64,000 nucleotides of DNA from Lophius americanus (GCA_037951165.1 JBBDHG010000061.1:4460501-4524500), one strand, 5' to 3'. Shown: positions 51,701 through 62,640, counted from the stretch's first letter. Program-made: numbers and translations. The notes: generated from the letters alone by a model not told the origin.

Positions 51701-52397
51701 ATCCTCCGGAAGGTATTTCCAGGTTGAATGTCTTCCTTGTTTAATGCTTAATCATGTTGTGAAAAATAAATGGTATCAGATGCCATTTTCATTTATTATG
51801 AAGGACTGTAAGAACTTTTAATCAGAAAGGACCCATTTTTCTATCTGACTTATGGCTCAGTTCCTCCTCAAACAAGTTTGTATAATAATATTGATCCCCC
51901 TTTGGTGCAATAGAACTTCTATCCTCTATGTTTAATCCTGCTTATCAGAGCTACGGTAGAGAATACAGTAAAACAAAATTAGCTCACGTTTTGCCAGAGG
52001 TGTGGTTTCAAAGCCAGACAGGAGCAGGCCGCAACAAACCAGCAGTTTCCCACAACTCCCTGGTTCAGGTCATGGGAGCTGATGCCCTCCACAAACAAGT
52101 GAGGGTCTGGACATATCTCCTGCAGCCAAAAAGTTAAAGTGTACTTTGTAGAAGACTTTTTGTTACAAAAGAATGAAAAGAAAATGCCACCTTCATTTCA
52201 ATTTATTCCTGTAATCCAAAGATGCCACTCACCCCTGGTCGTTTCCACTCCACAAAACCAGGAGGCGGGTTTCGGAAATAAAGCGAAGTACTGGTGGCTG
52301 GAAACTGTGGATCCTCATACAGCCTCTTGTCGTTGACACAATCCTTCTTCAGTTCATAGTAGTGTTGGTTTTGGTACGGGATAGCGGAGGAGAACAT
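42530..52397 (-). CDS. capn6: Calpain-6-like cysteine protease (PalBH type), catalytic triad intact
   Basis: Coding exons, in transcript order: 52397-52233, 52119-51988, 51394-51186, 50305-50113, 50027-49837, 49252-49175, 49087-48892, 48811-48689, 45681-45479, 44145-44024, 43914-43778, 42712-42530. Joined they give 643 residues with no break, close to human CAPN5 and CAPN6 (about 640). Order of domains: CysPc core (about 26-343), C2-like domain (about 344-495), C2 domain (about 500-620), and no EF-hand domain, as in PalBH calpains. The triad is Cys81 (GNCWFVAA), His251 (KGHAYSV) and Asn283 (RNPWG), so the protein should be an active Ca-dependent protease. Human CAPN6 has Lys at 81. The protein reads closer to CAPN5 than to human CAPN6; the symbol rests on position between pak3 and dcx. 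It could be a capn5 paralogue if synteny misleads. Confidence 0.88.
42713..43777 (-). other. capn6: capn6 intron before last exon
   Basis: 1.07 kb, AT-rich, no repeat or coding relic recognised. Confidence 0.5.
43778..43914 (-). CDS. capn6: capn6 exon, C2 domain middle
   Basis: Acceptor ccacag at 43915, donor gtaaga below 43778. Encodes GADPYVIIYCEGRSVRSTIK, then ADTLQPEFAVSCIFYRKKPR and KPITVE (residues 538-583). ADPYVII and IFYRKK are C2 hallmarks of this clade. Confidence 0.93.
44024..44145 (-). CDS. capn6: capn6 exon, C2 domain start
   Basis: Acceptor tcacag at 44146, donor gttagt below 44024. Encodes RELTLDKPPVRCWSSFMGYP, then QAVSHVYIHGAEGLQNQDST (residues 497-537). CW..F.GYPQ matches CAPN5 (CWSSLCGYPQ). 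Confidence 0.92.
44146..45478 (-). other. capn6: capn6 intron
   Basis: 1.3 kb with no recognised repeat or gene; open frames around 45000-45200 show no conserved features. Confidence 0.45.
45479..45681 (-). CDS. capn6: capn6 exon, C2-like domain end
   Basis: Acceptor tcccag at 45682, donor gtacgt below 45479. Encodes VELNRKYRMHDILTQPCVAT, then SSYINARSVFKRLTLPQGRY, VIIPTTFRP and IRVYTDLDSGC (residues 430-496). The wording is close to CAPN5 (YINSRSVF, GRYVIIPTTF). Confidence 0.94.
46330..46480. repeat. A-rich low-complexity tract
   Basis: Dominated by AAAAG, AAAAAG and GAAAAG units with few other bases. Confidence 0.6.
47720..48642 (-). mobile_element. Tc1-like transposon relic, split by a nested element
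   Basis: On the plus strand it reads, in order, gcagcaatgtttcggttggt, ttcccaaagtatcacaccgc, cccattatgcatctggatgc, ggaccagcattaactttttg, gaccacttttggtaggtact, ttggagatgctttgacagtg and cttgcttcc-like tail words. That is the minus-strand transposase of the same Tc1-like family as 26417 and 40137. Frames are broken. A 152-bp foreign element (48112-48263) interrupts it. Confidence 0.75.
48112..48263. mobile_element. Small inverted-repeat element nested in the Tc1 relic
   Basis: The left end TACCCCTTTTCCACCATATA and the right end, read inverted, TACCCCATTTATACCGAGCT are matching termini. The interior is rich in GGTTCTAGTTC/GAACTAGTTC words, so much of the element is self-complementary. It lies exactly where the Tc1 relic loses its alignment (gcgatg...agtgtgtt). 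MITE-like, 152 bp. Confidence 0.65.
48689..48811 (-). CDS. capn6: capn6 exon, C2-like domain start
   Basis: Acceptor ctacag at 48812, donor gtaaca below 48689. Encodes YLFDITKDADEVLISLQQKD, then MKIHRKEGQGENLSIGYGIF (residues 389-428) and Lys429. RREGKGENLAIGF is the CAPN5 equivalent. Confidence 0.94.
48892..49087 (-). CDS. capn6: capn6 exon, end of protease core
   Basis: Acceptor ccacag at 49088, donor gtaaca below 48892. Encodes MSITDWCKFFTETDVCRLIN, then TSKISVHKTWHEIVHFGSWT and NRCGGCSNHKQTFLQNPQ (residues 323-388). The GGC.NHK.TF.QNPQ string is strongly conserved in calpains 5 and 6. Confidence 0.95.
49175..49252 (-). CDS. capn6: capn6 exon, protease core
   Basis: Acceptor cctcag-type at 49253, donor gtgagt below 49175. 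Encodes SSDQWSKIGDTERGNLGIVV, then ENDGEF (residues 297-322). The first and last codons (297, 323) are split by introns; DGEFWM continues in the next exon. Confidence 0.92.
49837..50027 (-). CDS. capn6: capn6 exon with catalytic His and Asn
   Basis: Acceptor catcag at 50028, donor gtggga below 49837. Encodes residues 234-296. MANGLVKGHAYSVTAVKRVR contains His251, and LIRLRNPWGKIEWKGAWSD contains Asn283. These are the second and third members of the calpain triad in PC2. Confidence 0.95.
50113..50305 (-). CDS. capn6: capn6 exon, PC1/PC2 junction
   Basis: Acceptor atacag at 50306. Encodes residues from Leu170 to Lys233: LAGCYESLEGGNTGDAVVDF, then SGAVSETIDLEAGAYYKDQE and VYDRGGIISCAIK. The donor AAG/gttcat is weak. 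Without it the frame would run 18 codons into the intron and stop (VHDLPESLHICLHSSENM), giving a truncated protein without His and Asn. Confidence 0.9.
50306..51185 (-). other. capn6: capn6 intron
   Basis: 0.88 kb, AT-rich, nothing recognised. Confidence 0.5.
51186..51394 (-). CDS. capn6: capn6 exon, PC1
   Basis: Acceptor ttccag at 51395, donor gtcagt below 51186 (the split AA/G lysine codon restores the frame). Encodes residues 100-168: VIPDHKEQEWNPKHPEYYAG, then IFHFQFWVFGKWVDVVVDDR, LPTINGELIYCHSKDNNEFW and SALLEKAYA. All blocks match CAPN5/6. Confidence 0.95.
51395..51987 (-). other. capn6: capn6 intron
   Basis: 0.59 kb, AT-rich, nothing recognised. Confidence 0.5.
51988..52119 (-). CDS. 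capn6: capn6 exon with catalytic Cys81
   Basis: Acceptor ctgcag at 52120, donor gtgagc below 51988. Encodes residues 56-99: EICPDPHLFVEGISSHDLNQ, then GVVGNCWFVAACSCLALKPH and LWQN. Cys81 is codon TGC at 52044-52042. In human CAPN6 this block is altered (GHKPMVSA), with Lys at 81. Confidence 0.95.
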
Positions 52398-52431
52398 GGT
52401 CCAGACGCTGAAGACTCACAGCTTCACAATC
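52233..52431 (-). CDS. capn6: capn6 first coding exon
   Basis: Start ATG at 52397; 34 leader bases back to a possible acceptor (ctgtcag, exon from 52431). Donor gtgagt below 52233. Encodes residues 1-55: MFSSAIPYQNQHYYELKKDC, then VNDKRLYEDPQFPATSTSLY and FVEWKRPG. MFS..PY..Q.Y..L..DC and WKRP match CAPN5 residue for residue in spacing, which supports this start. Confidence 0.93.
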
Positions 52432-54797
52432 CTGACAGATAATATTTTCTGATTGAATGTGGTGTTTAATAGTTTGCTATAAAGCATAAATCTATCGCTC
52501 CCATCTGAATATTTTTGGACACAGGCTGCTAGATTACATCCTGTAAATCTCAGCATTGCTTAACTTCCAGGTCAACTGTCCCATGACCCAGTCTCCCTCT
52601 GGTGAGCATACAGCCTTCAATGATGAGAAAAAAAACTGGTACAGCATTCTAAGATGTGAAGTATTCATCAACACTGTCATTACATTGTATTATTTATGAG
52701 CAAAGAACCCACAGGCGTAAAACTACATTACCAAAGGTGCCTCACCGAAGGAAACAGTTATTCAAGACTTGCAGGAAAGCAACATAAGTTCATGTTCCGT
52801 GTGTATGATTGGCTCTTCACACAGTTCTGGCTGAAACTGTCTATTTCTGTACATATAACAATTTAGGGTTTTGACTTTAAAATCCGTATTTATGGCAGCG
52901 TGAGCTACATAGCCATTTCCTCTGGAGAATAATGATATTTAAGTGGTTGATCTCGTCTGTCCCTGCACTCATTTTTAAAGTTTTAATTTGGACAAGATAT
53001 GTCATATTAGATCATTCTTTATGTTCCTTTTTTTCAATAATCACACGTAACAGTACACGAATACACTCGGAAAAAAATCCCCTTTCCAAAAACAAAAACG
53101 AAAGTATGGTTAACAAAGTGTTGTGGTTGTAAAAAGTACAAAAAAAAATCTGCTAACAGAGCAAGGGAATATTAGCTTATTAAGATTTCTTGAAATAAGA
53201 CATGATATTTACCTGAAGGAAATCTAATTTTTAACTATATTTACTAATATTAGGGGGTGTTGTGTTTTGGTATTTGTCGGTATTCTGAGTTGTATAGTAG
53301 AGAGACTGTTCCACATTTATCATTCATCACATACTTGAAATAAGATTAGAAGTTGATATCTAGGAATTTTATTTGAACACTTTTAGCTGACGTTTATGCA
53401 TAATTTAAGCATTTTAAAATCATACATGTCTTTCAGTTAGCTGGAAATAATGAATATTGAGCATTTGCGCTTTTATCAAGATTACTTAACATAACAAGAT
53501 ATTCAAAGTTCATAGTCTGAAAAAAAGTCTCTATATATGATTGAAATGCTATTTCTTTGAAGAATGTGTCTGCTACTGGGTACTAGGAGATATTTTGAGT
53601 AAAGATTAGACAAATATACACGTAAGATTTTGAGTTTTTGCAGTGCCAAAATTTTTGAAACAGCTTATTTATCGTAAATGTATCAAAAATGGTATATTAA
53701 AAATGGTATAATGGTAAAGACTGATACTGCTGAATGAACCTCAAACCTTTGTGCATTTATCCAGTGTAATGTACAGTTTTGTCTTTTATACAGAAAATGG
53801 CTTTGAACCCTTCTCAGTAGTCCTCTTTCTATAAGTGGAGATTAAAATATATAGTAGATATTAAAAGAATAGATAACCAAAACTGTGTAGTTATAGATCC
53901 ATCAAACCAACCTGATCTGGCAGAAATGCTGGAGATAAATTATGGGGAAGAGTGAGGGTAGAAAGAAGAAATGCCCACCCGATCTCTCGTGCAGCAGCAG
54001 GATTGCTTCCTGGTTTCCAGGTACCTGATTGTATTGCCCTCCCGCAGATCAGAGACCGGTTTATGCATTGTAAGCACCACACCCTGACTTTGTTTGCCCT
54101 GTGTTATGTAATAACTGTGTTTAACCACAGAGATATCTAGTCCAAGGAATTAACTACCTTCAAATTGAATAGCTGCAAACTCCAGTGATGAGAAAAGAAA
54201 TGACTCTTTGGGTCAGGGGTTAGGTTATGTGTGATTGTGATTGGGTGGGGGCGTTATCTCTGTGAGAGTTCCTGGATAATGTGGTCCGGCAGGTTATTTT
54301 TGGTTGGTCATTTGCTCTTGTTAAATGGCCATGACGTTATTGCAAAATGTTTTTTTCTCATGTAGAGTTTCTCCATTTAAAACAGTTGGTTTTATCTTCT
54401 CTTGTTTAATATTTAATATGGACCAAATGTGACGGTAGTTCATATTCCAGACCTATTAGTAAAGTCTCACATGAGAACTAAGTATTTTACTATTCTATAG
54501 TGCAGCAAACCGAGAAAATAAAAACCAGATCGGTATAAATGCTCATATTTTTAAGAGTAACTTATACTGACTTGTGACAAAAACACTGAATACCACAATG
54601 GCATGTGAAACATTAGCGGTAGACACACTGGCACAAGTCAACACATGTCATTCATGGAGGAAGAACCATAGTATGGAATCAAAAAGAAACTGAAGAAGTC
54701 ACTCTAAAAGTGTTGAATCACATACAGATAATACCGGGAATCCCATAAAGCAGAATAAACTGCATTCAAGAGTTTAAAGTTAAAAAACAACACTCAC
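52432..54797 (-). other. capn6: Probable capn6 intron 1
   Basis: 2.4 kb, very AT-rich, no repeat or coding relic recognised. It is called an intron only because of the donor at 54798. Confidence 0.4.
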
Positions 54798-54900
54798 CTG
54801 TGCTGACCAAGCTGAGCCTTGCAGTGATGAGCTCTGACACATTCAACGTCTCCTTAGATTCCTGGGAATGTGCTCAAATTTTCTAAAACAATCTTTCTTT
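54798..54900 (-). other. capn6: Possible capn6 5' UTR exon
   Basis: On the minus strand a strong donor (agcacag/gtgagtg, exon end 54798) follows a moderately GC-richer stretch. It would splice to the acceptor at 52432. The 5' limit and promoter are not visible; 54900 is a guess. No ATG lies in the visible part. Confidence 0.35.
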
Positions 54901-55189
54901 CCTTCCTTTTTTAGAGTTGAAGTTATGCTTTCCTCAGATCCAAATCCTGCTTCTCAAGCCTGAGCTTCTGGCTGCGAGGACTCCCCCAGCTATCCTCATT
55001 TGCACATATCTGAAAACTGGTCCGACCAGCAGCTCTCTGCAGCAGGAGGTGCTATGTAAAGGCTGCTATGATGATTACAAGGAAAGGAAGGGAAACTTAA
55101 CACCTTGACTCCCACTGCCTGGAGTAAATTTTGGGTCACTATTCCTTACTGAAGAATTTGACTGAACCTGTTTATAATATGACCCAGTG

Positions 55190-55265
55190 GCAGCATTTAT
55201 AAGCTAAAGAGTAAGGGGCCAAGGACGAAACCTTGAGGGACACCACAGGTCCAAGGCGCCTACAA
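55190..55265. repeat. Possible LINE-associated dispersed repeat
   Basis: Contains 'aagagtaaggggccaaggac' and ccttgagggacaccacaggt, phrases I recall from a high-copy teleost repeat. Short and unsupported by termini. Confidence 0.35.
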
Positions 55266-56639
55266 AAGGAGAAGTTTCTACATATACATATAGTTCATGG
55301 CTATTGAGAATGTTCTATTCAATAAGTAAGACTTTTTTTTAGTATATCAAAGTATATCAAAGCTGAACAGAAATGTTCAACTTATCAAATTAAAATGACA
55401 TTTTTTTTCTAACTGAACTTTGACCAGTGATTGACCAAAGGATTTGTCATTTTATGGGAAATTGGTAGTGTCCATATTAAATTAATAAATACCCCAAATA
55501 AAAACTTTATCCATGTTTTTTCTCCGGGTGAGGACATTTAAGGGTTAAAAAAACAAAAAGGGAAATGGCCATTTAAGCATCTATCTCTGTCTGTGCTGGA
55601 TATTTTGTCAAATCAATGACTGTTAAATCACTTTTTGTGTTTGTCTCACCAAGAGGAAGAAAAAAAACAAGTGAGCTAGAGGTCAGTTCATATGAAAAAA
55701 CTGGACTAATAAGCAATGTGTTCTCCTCAAGCTGTAAAGAAGGGGAGAAACTGGCACGCACTCAGTGGTCCGAGCTTAACTTTTCAGCAGCACAGGAAGG
55801 ACTCTAATTCCCTTAAACAGACAACTCTTGCCTGGAATTTTCCGCCTTTAAAACGCAGAACTAAAAAGGATATCTGATGACGAACCAACAGCAATAAGGT
55901 AAATCCATGAAGACGATCAGGAGGCAGGCGGAAGAACTGAGGAAAGTTTTAAATTTGAAGTAAATAACTTTAACATGATAAAGTTAATCAAAGCGTGCCT
56001 GATTGGTGTATGTTTCACAGTTGACTGCAAACTAAACACTGTTTTGCTCTGTAACTGGTAGGTAAATAAACAGCAGCTGGAATGATGAATAATATGGCAG
56101 TAGCCTCATTTACACAGCCTGTTCAACGTGGGACTGGTGGGCTTTTGTTCCGCTGCTGTTCTGTAATTAAGGGGGGTCTGCATTGTTCCACATCTCTGAT
56201 GGCAGTGGAGTTAATAATTGATTAATGGAGGTCAAATGGGAATGTGAGGTTTTATGGGTTCATCCTACTACTGCAGGACTTGATAGGAGTTAGAGGCGGT
56301 TAGCAGCAAACTCAAGGAAGAAGAGCAGAGGATGAGATCAGCTGCCATGTACGAGGAAAGGAACAGTCACATCAGATGCTGACGATACTGTATTATACAT
56401 TACACCTCCTTTGTTTACACCAGCCTGGTTGTCTATGAAATACAAGGTAATATAGCGGCATTGTTCCTCTGTTACTTTTTTCATTGTAAGCTAACAAAGG
56501 TTCTGTAGAACAGTGTCTTGGCTGTGGCACAATTTCTTACAGGTTTTGAGTTGAATCATAAAAACACATATTCTTGAAGTTTTTTTTCATTTCATAATGT
56601 CATTATTCCTATAGACGCACTAGTCTGTTTTTTTAAATA

Positions 56640-56715
56640 ATAACATAATAATAATAATACATTTTTATCAATAAAGCACTTTACATTTGGATCAAATCTG
56701 AAAGTGCTACAGGGT
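56640..56715 (-). repeat. Hairpin-tailed (ATT)n repeat, copy 3
   Basis: AAT run followed by 'gcactttacatttggatcaa' and atctgaaagtgctacag. Same element as 7141-7230, more diverged. Confidence 0.65.
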
Positions 56716-58120
56716 GGCCCGGTAAAATAAAGATTAAAAATATCTTGAGTGGCCTGGTCAAGAGAGCAACACAGACATTTCTACGACAATTAAAAATGTG
56801 CCAGAGGAAATAATGGCATGATGAAAAAGGTATTTAAATATTAAGGCCAACTCAATAAGCATAAATTAAGTCACACTTTGTGATAAATGTTAATTCTCTA
56901 ATTTCTGAGAACACTTTTAATTCCATTTGGTCATTCAGTTCCAAGTATTGTTTCAGCCCAGCCTGGACTAAAGACTATAATGTTGGTCAGTTCTGCTGAG
57001 AATGTGCTCCAAAGAAAAATAACTCATCCATTTATAAAATTTTCTCTGGATTGTACAAGTCACCAAAGGATAAACACTTTTGAACCCCTTCACACAAAAA
57101 CTGCCATTAAATAATGTAATGTGGATATTCACTGATTGCCTGTATTCTCTCTTGAAGATGAACCTCCCCATGTTTATATATTCAAATATATTTCTAAGTA
57201 AATTGATAAACTTAAAGAAAAAGAAGTCGTCTCCACAGGTATTGTGCCCTAATATGGACCAGTGTTCCCAGTATAAAATCCCACCTCACCTGATCCATGT
57301 GGGAGAGAGACTATTCACAGAACGCTCCATCATCCCAAAGCCTAGTTTAGAATTTCTTGGACTCGTCCACATACCACACATCCACACACCATCGTGCTTA
57401 CACTAATGATTAACCGGCCACCGCACCTTCATGGAACTTTTTTGATATGGGTTGTGGTTCAAAACCTTGTTTAAAATAAATTATTGGTTATTCTTGCTTT
57501 AAACTCTGGTATCGCCTCCTGACATTTGTCATGGTGTTGAGCCGGTCATGTCAAGATGTTGCTGGATCCGTTCAATGCTTTACAGGCCCTTGGGGTTTTC
57601 TGCTCTTATAGATATTATTCATTCTAACGTTAGAAAAGCAACATTTGACATGAGCTGTGTCCCTCCTGTTCTTATTTTATAATTAGACTTAGTCCGCTTT
57701 CATCGTTGCACACTTGGGTGATGTGCAGACACGTGTAATGGATACTGTGTGAGAATCTGATAAGACCAGAGCGGGAGAAATAGAAATATGCGTCTGGTCA
57801 ATATTTGTGAACCTGGAACAATTCCTTTCAAGGTCAGAATGGGGTGAACTTCAATCCTCAGTGTCATCAGAAATTTAAACTCAGATAATGAAAACTGGGC
57901 GGACCATTTGGAAGAAAGATCCTTTCTCTCGCACACAGTCAGAAGCAGCACAAAACATCCACAAAGTCAACAGAGCAGGCAAAAAATGTCTTCCTGGATG
58001 ACAATGTAATCAGATATCGTTGTTCACAAATATTGATCAGACATAACTCCTCTAGTGCTCAGGATGTCAAAATAGAATTTCCATATTTCTTTTTATTCTT
58101 TTACTATTGGCTTAAAACCA

Positions 58121-59410
58121 ACAAAACTCAAAAAAATTAAGGGGCCACTTAAATCAAAGTCCGGATCTCGAATAAAAGAAACAATCTGTGTTGATATACA
58201 TTGCGTAAGTTGTTTAGAACAAAATTACGCAAGAACTATCAATATAAATGGCATTGAACCATTAAGGGCTGGATTCTAAATTATAGGAAAAGAAAAACTG
58301 AAATCACAGGTTCTGATCCAACTCTAGTGAATTTCATCACAACATACCATAATGTGACCCAGAAGTGTGTTTGACCCCCAAATTTCAAACGGACCTCCCG
58401 AAAACTTCTGGGCATGCTCCTAATGAGATGGAGGATGGTGGCCTGGGGGAACTCCTCCTCGACCTGGATCAGGTCTCCTGGACAGTCTGGGGTCAGTGGT
58501 GGTGATTTCTGATGCAGTGATACATAACATCTCAGAGGTTCTCAGGTTGATTCTGGTTCGGGCAACATGAGGAATAGTCAATGTCATTACGTTCTCGACC
58601 GCATCTCCAGACTCCAGACAGTTACGCCTGCAGCATGACCTCAGTTTGAACCCGCTCTCATCTGTGAAGAGAACAGGGCACCAATGGAGAACCTGACAAT
58701 TCTGCTGTTCTCTGGTGAACACCAATTGAGCTCCACAGTGCTGGGCTGTGAGCACAGGTTCCGGTAGAGTATGTCGGGCCCTCATGCCACCTTCATGCAG
58801 TCTGTTGCTGACAGTTTTGTCAGAAACATCACACCAGTAGCCCACTGGAGTTCATTTTGTAGGGATCGGTCAGTGCTCCTCCTGTTCCTCCTCACACTGA
58901 GGAACAGATACCAGTCTGGCTGCTGGGTTGTTGTACTTCTACATACCTGTCCAACTCTCCTCGTGTAACAGCCCGTCTCCTGGAATGTCCTCGGTGCTCT
59001 TGAGATTGTGCTGGGAGACACAGCAAACTGTCTTGTAACTGCACGCAGGGATAATCCATCCTGGATGAGAAGGACTACCTGTGCAACCTCAGTGGACTGC
59101 AGGTACTGCCTCATGTCATAAGTAGTGACAAAGACACCAGCAGAACAGAAACTAGGGAAGAGTCAGTCAGGAAATATAAGTATAGAGAAATTAATTTTTG
59201 CCACCACCTGCAGAACCATTCCCTTTTGGGGGGTTGACATGCTTTTGTCTCTCCATTGCAGCTGTTGTCACTTTAATTTGAACAAAATCGCAGCAACTGA
59301 TTCACAATCACTTGTGCTTCCTAAATGAACAGATGGATATCCCTGATGTTTAACTGGCTCGGTGTCAATGCAATGATTAAGTGTTCCCTTGATTGTTTTG
59401 AGCAGTGTAT
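58121..59410 (-). mobile_element. Tc1-like transposon with both ends, core deleted
   Basis: The left terminus aactcaaaaaaattaaggg (about 58126-58144) and the right terminus, read inverted, gctcaaaacaatcaaggg (about 59402-59385) match, and both continue with a CACTTAA word. The interior, read on the minus strand, follows a common teleost Tc1-like family from the helix-turn-helix start to the FTDESGF block. Then about 0.3-0.5 kb of the catalytic region is missing, and it resumes at the C-terminal part. 1.29 kb in all. Confidence 0.75.
58420..59114 (-). pseudogene. Tc1-like transposase pseudogene
   Basis: From 59114 down: MRQYLQSTEVAQVVLLIQDG, LSLRAVTRQFAVSPSTISRA (helix-turn-helix), ETGCYTRRVGQ, RRNRRSTDRSLQNELQWATG, then in the next frame VSNRLHEGGMRARHTLPEPV, LTAQHCGAQLVF and LFTDESGFKL. 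FTDES holds the first catalytic Asp. There is a frameshift near 58790-58845, and the second and third catalytic acids (DN and DPNPIEH region) are absent because of a deletion. Not functional. Confidence 0.8.
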
Positions 59411-60100
59411 AATGGTCCATACTATATTTATCACTCAAAGACCAAACTGCCCCAGAACTCATAAACTGGGACAGGATTATGAACCTCCTAAGGGTTGGAA
59501 AGAAAGACCGATATTCAATTTCCAGTGCCTTTATGACAGCAACTAGTATGAGATCATGACTGATAACATATAGATTAAATTAAGCTTGGTTTATTTTTCC
59601 AGATGCATATTCAAGTAGTAAAGATGATGTGTATTGTTCTCCCTATGCTGACATGATAACATGCAGATTGCAGTACATTCTAGATGGTCGATACTTGAGT
59701 GCTGCAGCAGAGGTCGCCAAAGCTGGCGACTCAAAGCATGTCAGATTGGAGGGGATGGGAGGGGAGGAGAGAGGGGGGGGTTTGGGTAATATCTCAGAAC
59801 CAATAGGCAGTATTTTAAAGTGAGGCTGTTGGCTAACATGTTTGGCCTTTGCTGAAAATGGGAGACAGATATCCTGTTCCCATGGTAATGCAGGAGGTTA
59901 ATACTATTTATAAACCACAAGTCTGTTATCTATTTATACGTCTCTCGGTAGATTCTGTGCACACATTAGGGTTGAACACGTGGTTTTAGTCTGACAGGAA
60001 GAGTCTGACATGAATTCATCATTGGGGAGGAGATAAGGGTACTGCTAGAGATATTTAAGGAAACCAATAAAATCAATCTAAAATGTGTGTAGATCTATGA
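59411..60100. other. Intergenic DNA before the dcx 3' end
   Basis: 0.7 kb with no recognised feature apart from a G-rich run (about 59749-59783). Confidence 0.4.
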
Positions 60101-62640
60101 AGAAATTGAATATTGTCATTTTAATAAACTCAAGACAAGAGAGGTGAAATACAACGGTTTTAATTGCAAAAGGATACTGGGTAATACATTGAATGAAGCA
60201 CTGAAACAAGCCACTGTGACACTGCAAAATACTACTATAATGGACATTATAAAGTTCCAAGAGGAAAAGTCATCCATTCAATGAGAAAGGCATACTTAAG
60301 CGAGAGCACAGGGAGGGAGCATATTTACACCATGATAAAGGTTCCCGTAACTCTACAAAAGAAGGTTTGTTGAGAGGCCTCCTCATTAAAATCTTTAAAA
60401 AATGTGAATACAAACAGCCATTAAAAAAGAACAAGCCTTCAATGTCCCGTTTCATATTTTCAATCCAAACACAGTCATCTAAAAAAGAAAAAAAGGCCCC
60501 ATTGTAGGTGATGTATTCACACCATCCATTGTACAAGGTGGCGTGTCAATTAACACAAGACAACCAACATTTTCTGTTCCTGTTTTTTTATGGTGTACTG
60601 CTGTAAGAAGCTGTAGAATAATCAAGGACATAAAATTCATAGCATGTTAGTTCATACACTACTGAAAAAATGACAAGTAGTAGAGTAGGAGGTTTTGTAC
60701 AAAATGATTGGTGACGAGGCATCCCTGCTGTTCATTAGCTGAGATTAGCTACTGCGCTGGTGTGACAGCACTCTATAGGAGAACATAAAGTTGGTCTGGA
60801 GCATTAAGAGGCCGATAAGGGCAGTGGTATCATCCAGAGGTTGGGTTCTGGATCACTCGTAACACCAGAATCTCTGGTCATTACAATTTTACAATGGAGT
60901 AACACCGTGTAAATTTCAATTCATTCTTATTAAGCTTTTAGGTATACAGAGATATTTAACTATTCTTGATTCTAAATGCATAGGTATTAATCCAAAGGAT
61001 CCCCCACACGCAGAATTATTATCTCTCTTGATAGAGAAATTTAAATAAACTGGCAGGTGGACGTTATAGTTGCTCCCTGCTTTGTGCTTAAGTGTCACCC
61101 AGTTCAGAAACTCCCAAGTTAAATTCCCTGCAGGAGTCTGAGAAAAACTCTTTTCAGTGTCGACTTGCAAGACACACCATGCAAATCATAAGAGAGGGAA
61201 AATGGCCGTAAAAAGTTGCACACATAGGCTTGAAAAAAGTACTGTGAAAGTGTTAAGCGCTCACGCGAGCAAAGCTAGAAAAAAGATCCTACACGAGTAC
61301 CCTTGATATAAGTTAATAAACTTTATTAAAAATTTAAAACCCACTCATAGATTCAGACAGACGTTTTTATCTTCCCCGTTATAGGAGAACGATGATGAGC
61401 CATGCAACATAGGAGAAACCCTACCACTGTTTTTTAATTCCCTGATCCAAATGCCTATGAATCAACCTTGATGTGATTTGATGCCTTAACATGCAAAAAT
61501 CCATAGATGTGCTTCCTCCAGGATATTAAAATAATTTCACATATCTTCTCTAATACTTGGTCTACAAATACTACTTTGGCTTTGAATTTCATAAACAGTG
61601 TGATGAAACAAACTGGCCTAAATTGTAATCATTCAGACTTAGTCAATAAAATCTGGAAGCTGAAGATGTATGGGACATTTTCTTTTGAAAGGGTCCAATA
61701 TGTTTTTTCCCTTTGGTTGTCCTTTTCACATGTCCAAAGTATGTGGTCAGTCATTCTATCATGCATGGTACACTAGCTTGTTAAGAGAAATCTAAAACTA
61801 GAGGGCATATGTCAGGTATGTATGCAATACTGTAAATGGAGAGGATGATCAAAATAGAGGAAACGCCAATAGAAAGACTTAACTTAGGGCTTTGCTTCAT
61901 ATTTCTCCATTTCCCTGCCCAAAAGATATTAGATAAATGTCAATCATTACCAATGTAAAGATTAGGTTACGATGTTTCTCTCATGCATTTATGTCATAAA
62001 ATCCTCATCTTCTGACTTTGGACCTTGGTTCTTCCTTTACTTTGACCCTGGATCGTGTGGAACAGACGTTTAGATAGACGCAGTAGTGAAGTCATGGAAG
62101 CACAGCAATGGACAACAAGCAGGGATGTTACGATGGAAAGCTATACACAGTATTTACAGCGGGTTAAGAGGACTTTATCTGGCGGAAAAGATCTCCTCTG
62201 ACAGGGAACAGTTCCCTTTCACACCTTTAACCACAGGGAAGAAGGACAAGCGTACATGGAGGAACGTCACGACTACAAGTGATACAAAAGTTGAGTCAGC
62301 TTTGACAAACACCCTTAAAAATATGCATTTGCTGCTTAGAATTTTTTGAACGTTGTCGAAATGTTTGAAAACAAATTGAAATTTTTACACCGTGAACAGT
62401 GTGCGTAAGAAATGGTGAATAAACATGATCTCTGAACGGTAGTGATCTGACTGTGACGTGCTTGAAGCAGATTTGGGTTTGTGTTATTCTCAAGCAGCGA
62501 ATGGCGTCGTTACCCCGGTGGCTAAGGCTGTATAGGAGACCCAAAGCGGTTCTCCCGGACAACAGGTGGCACTGTGAGTGAAGGTGGAAAGCAGCAGAGG
62601 TATTAAAACTTCTGTGTTTCAGGCCATTGAGGAGGCGGGT
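60100..62640 (-). other. dcx: Probable dcx 3' UTR
   Basis: Vertebrate doublecortin mRNAs have very long 3' UTRs, and no other gene follows the dcx stop here. The minus strand is U-rich over 60250-60560, as in UTRs. ATTAAA-type signals on the minus strand near 60120-60160 are candidate ends. The extent is an inference; there is no direct marker. Confidence 0.35.

Larger units (their letters stand above)
54901..58120. other. Intergenic DNA between capn6 and dcx
   Basis: No gene recognised. A phrase at 55195-55260 (agtaaggggccaaggacgaa, ccttgagggacaccacagg) resembles a common teleost LINE-associated repeat, and a hairpin-tailed repeat lies at 56640-56715. Other parts show nothing that can be named. 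Confidence 0.5.

Noticed and set aside
42530..52397. Naming the calpain capn5
   Set aside because: The residues resemble CAPN5 as much as CAPN6, but pak3 and dcx on either side point to the CAPN6 locus; a tree would decide.
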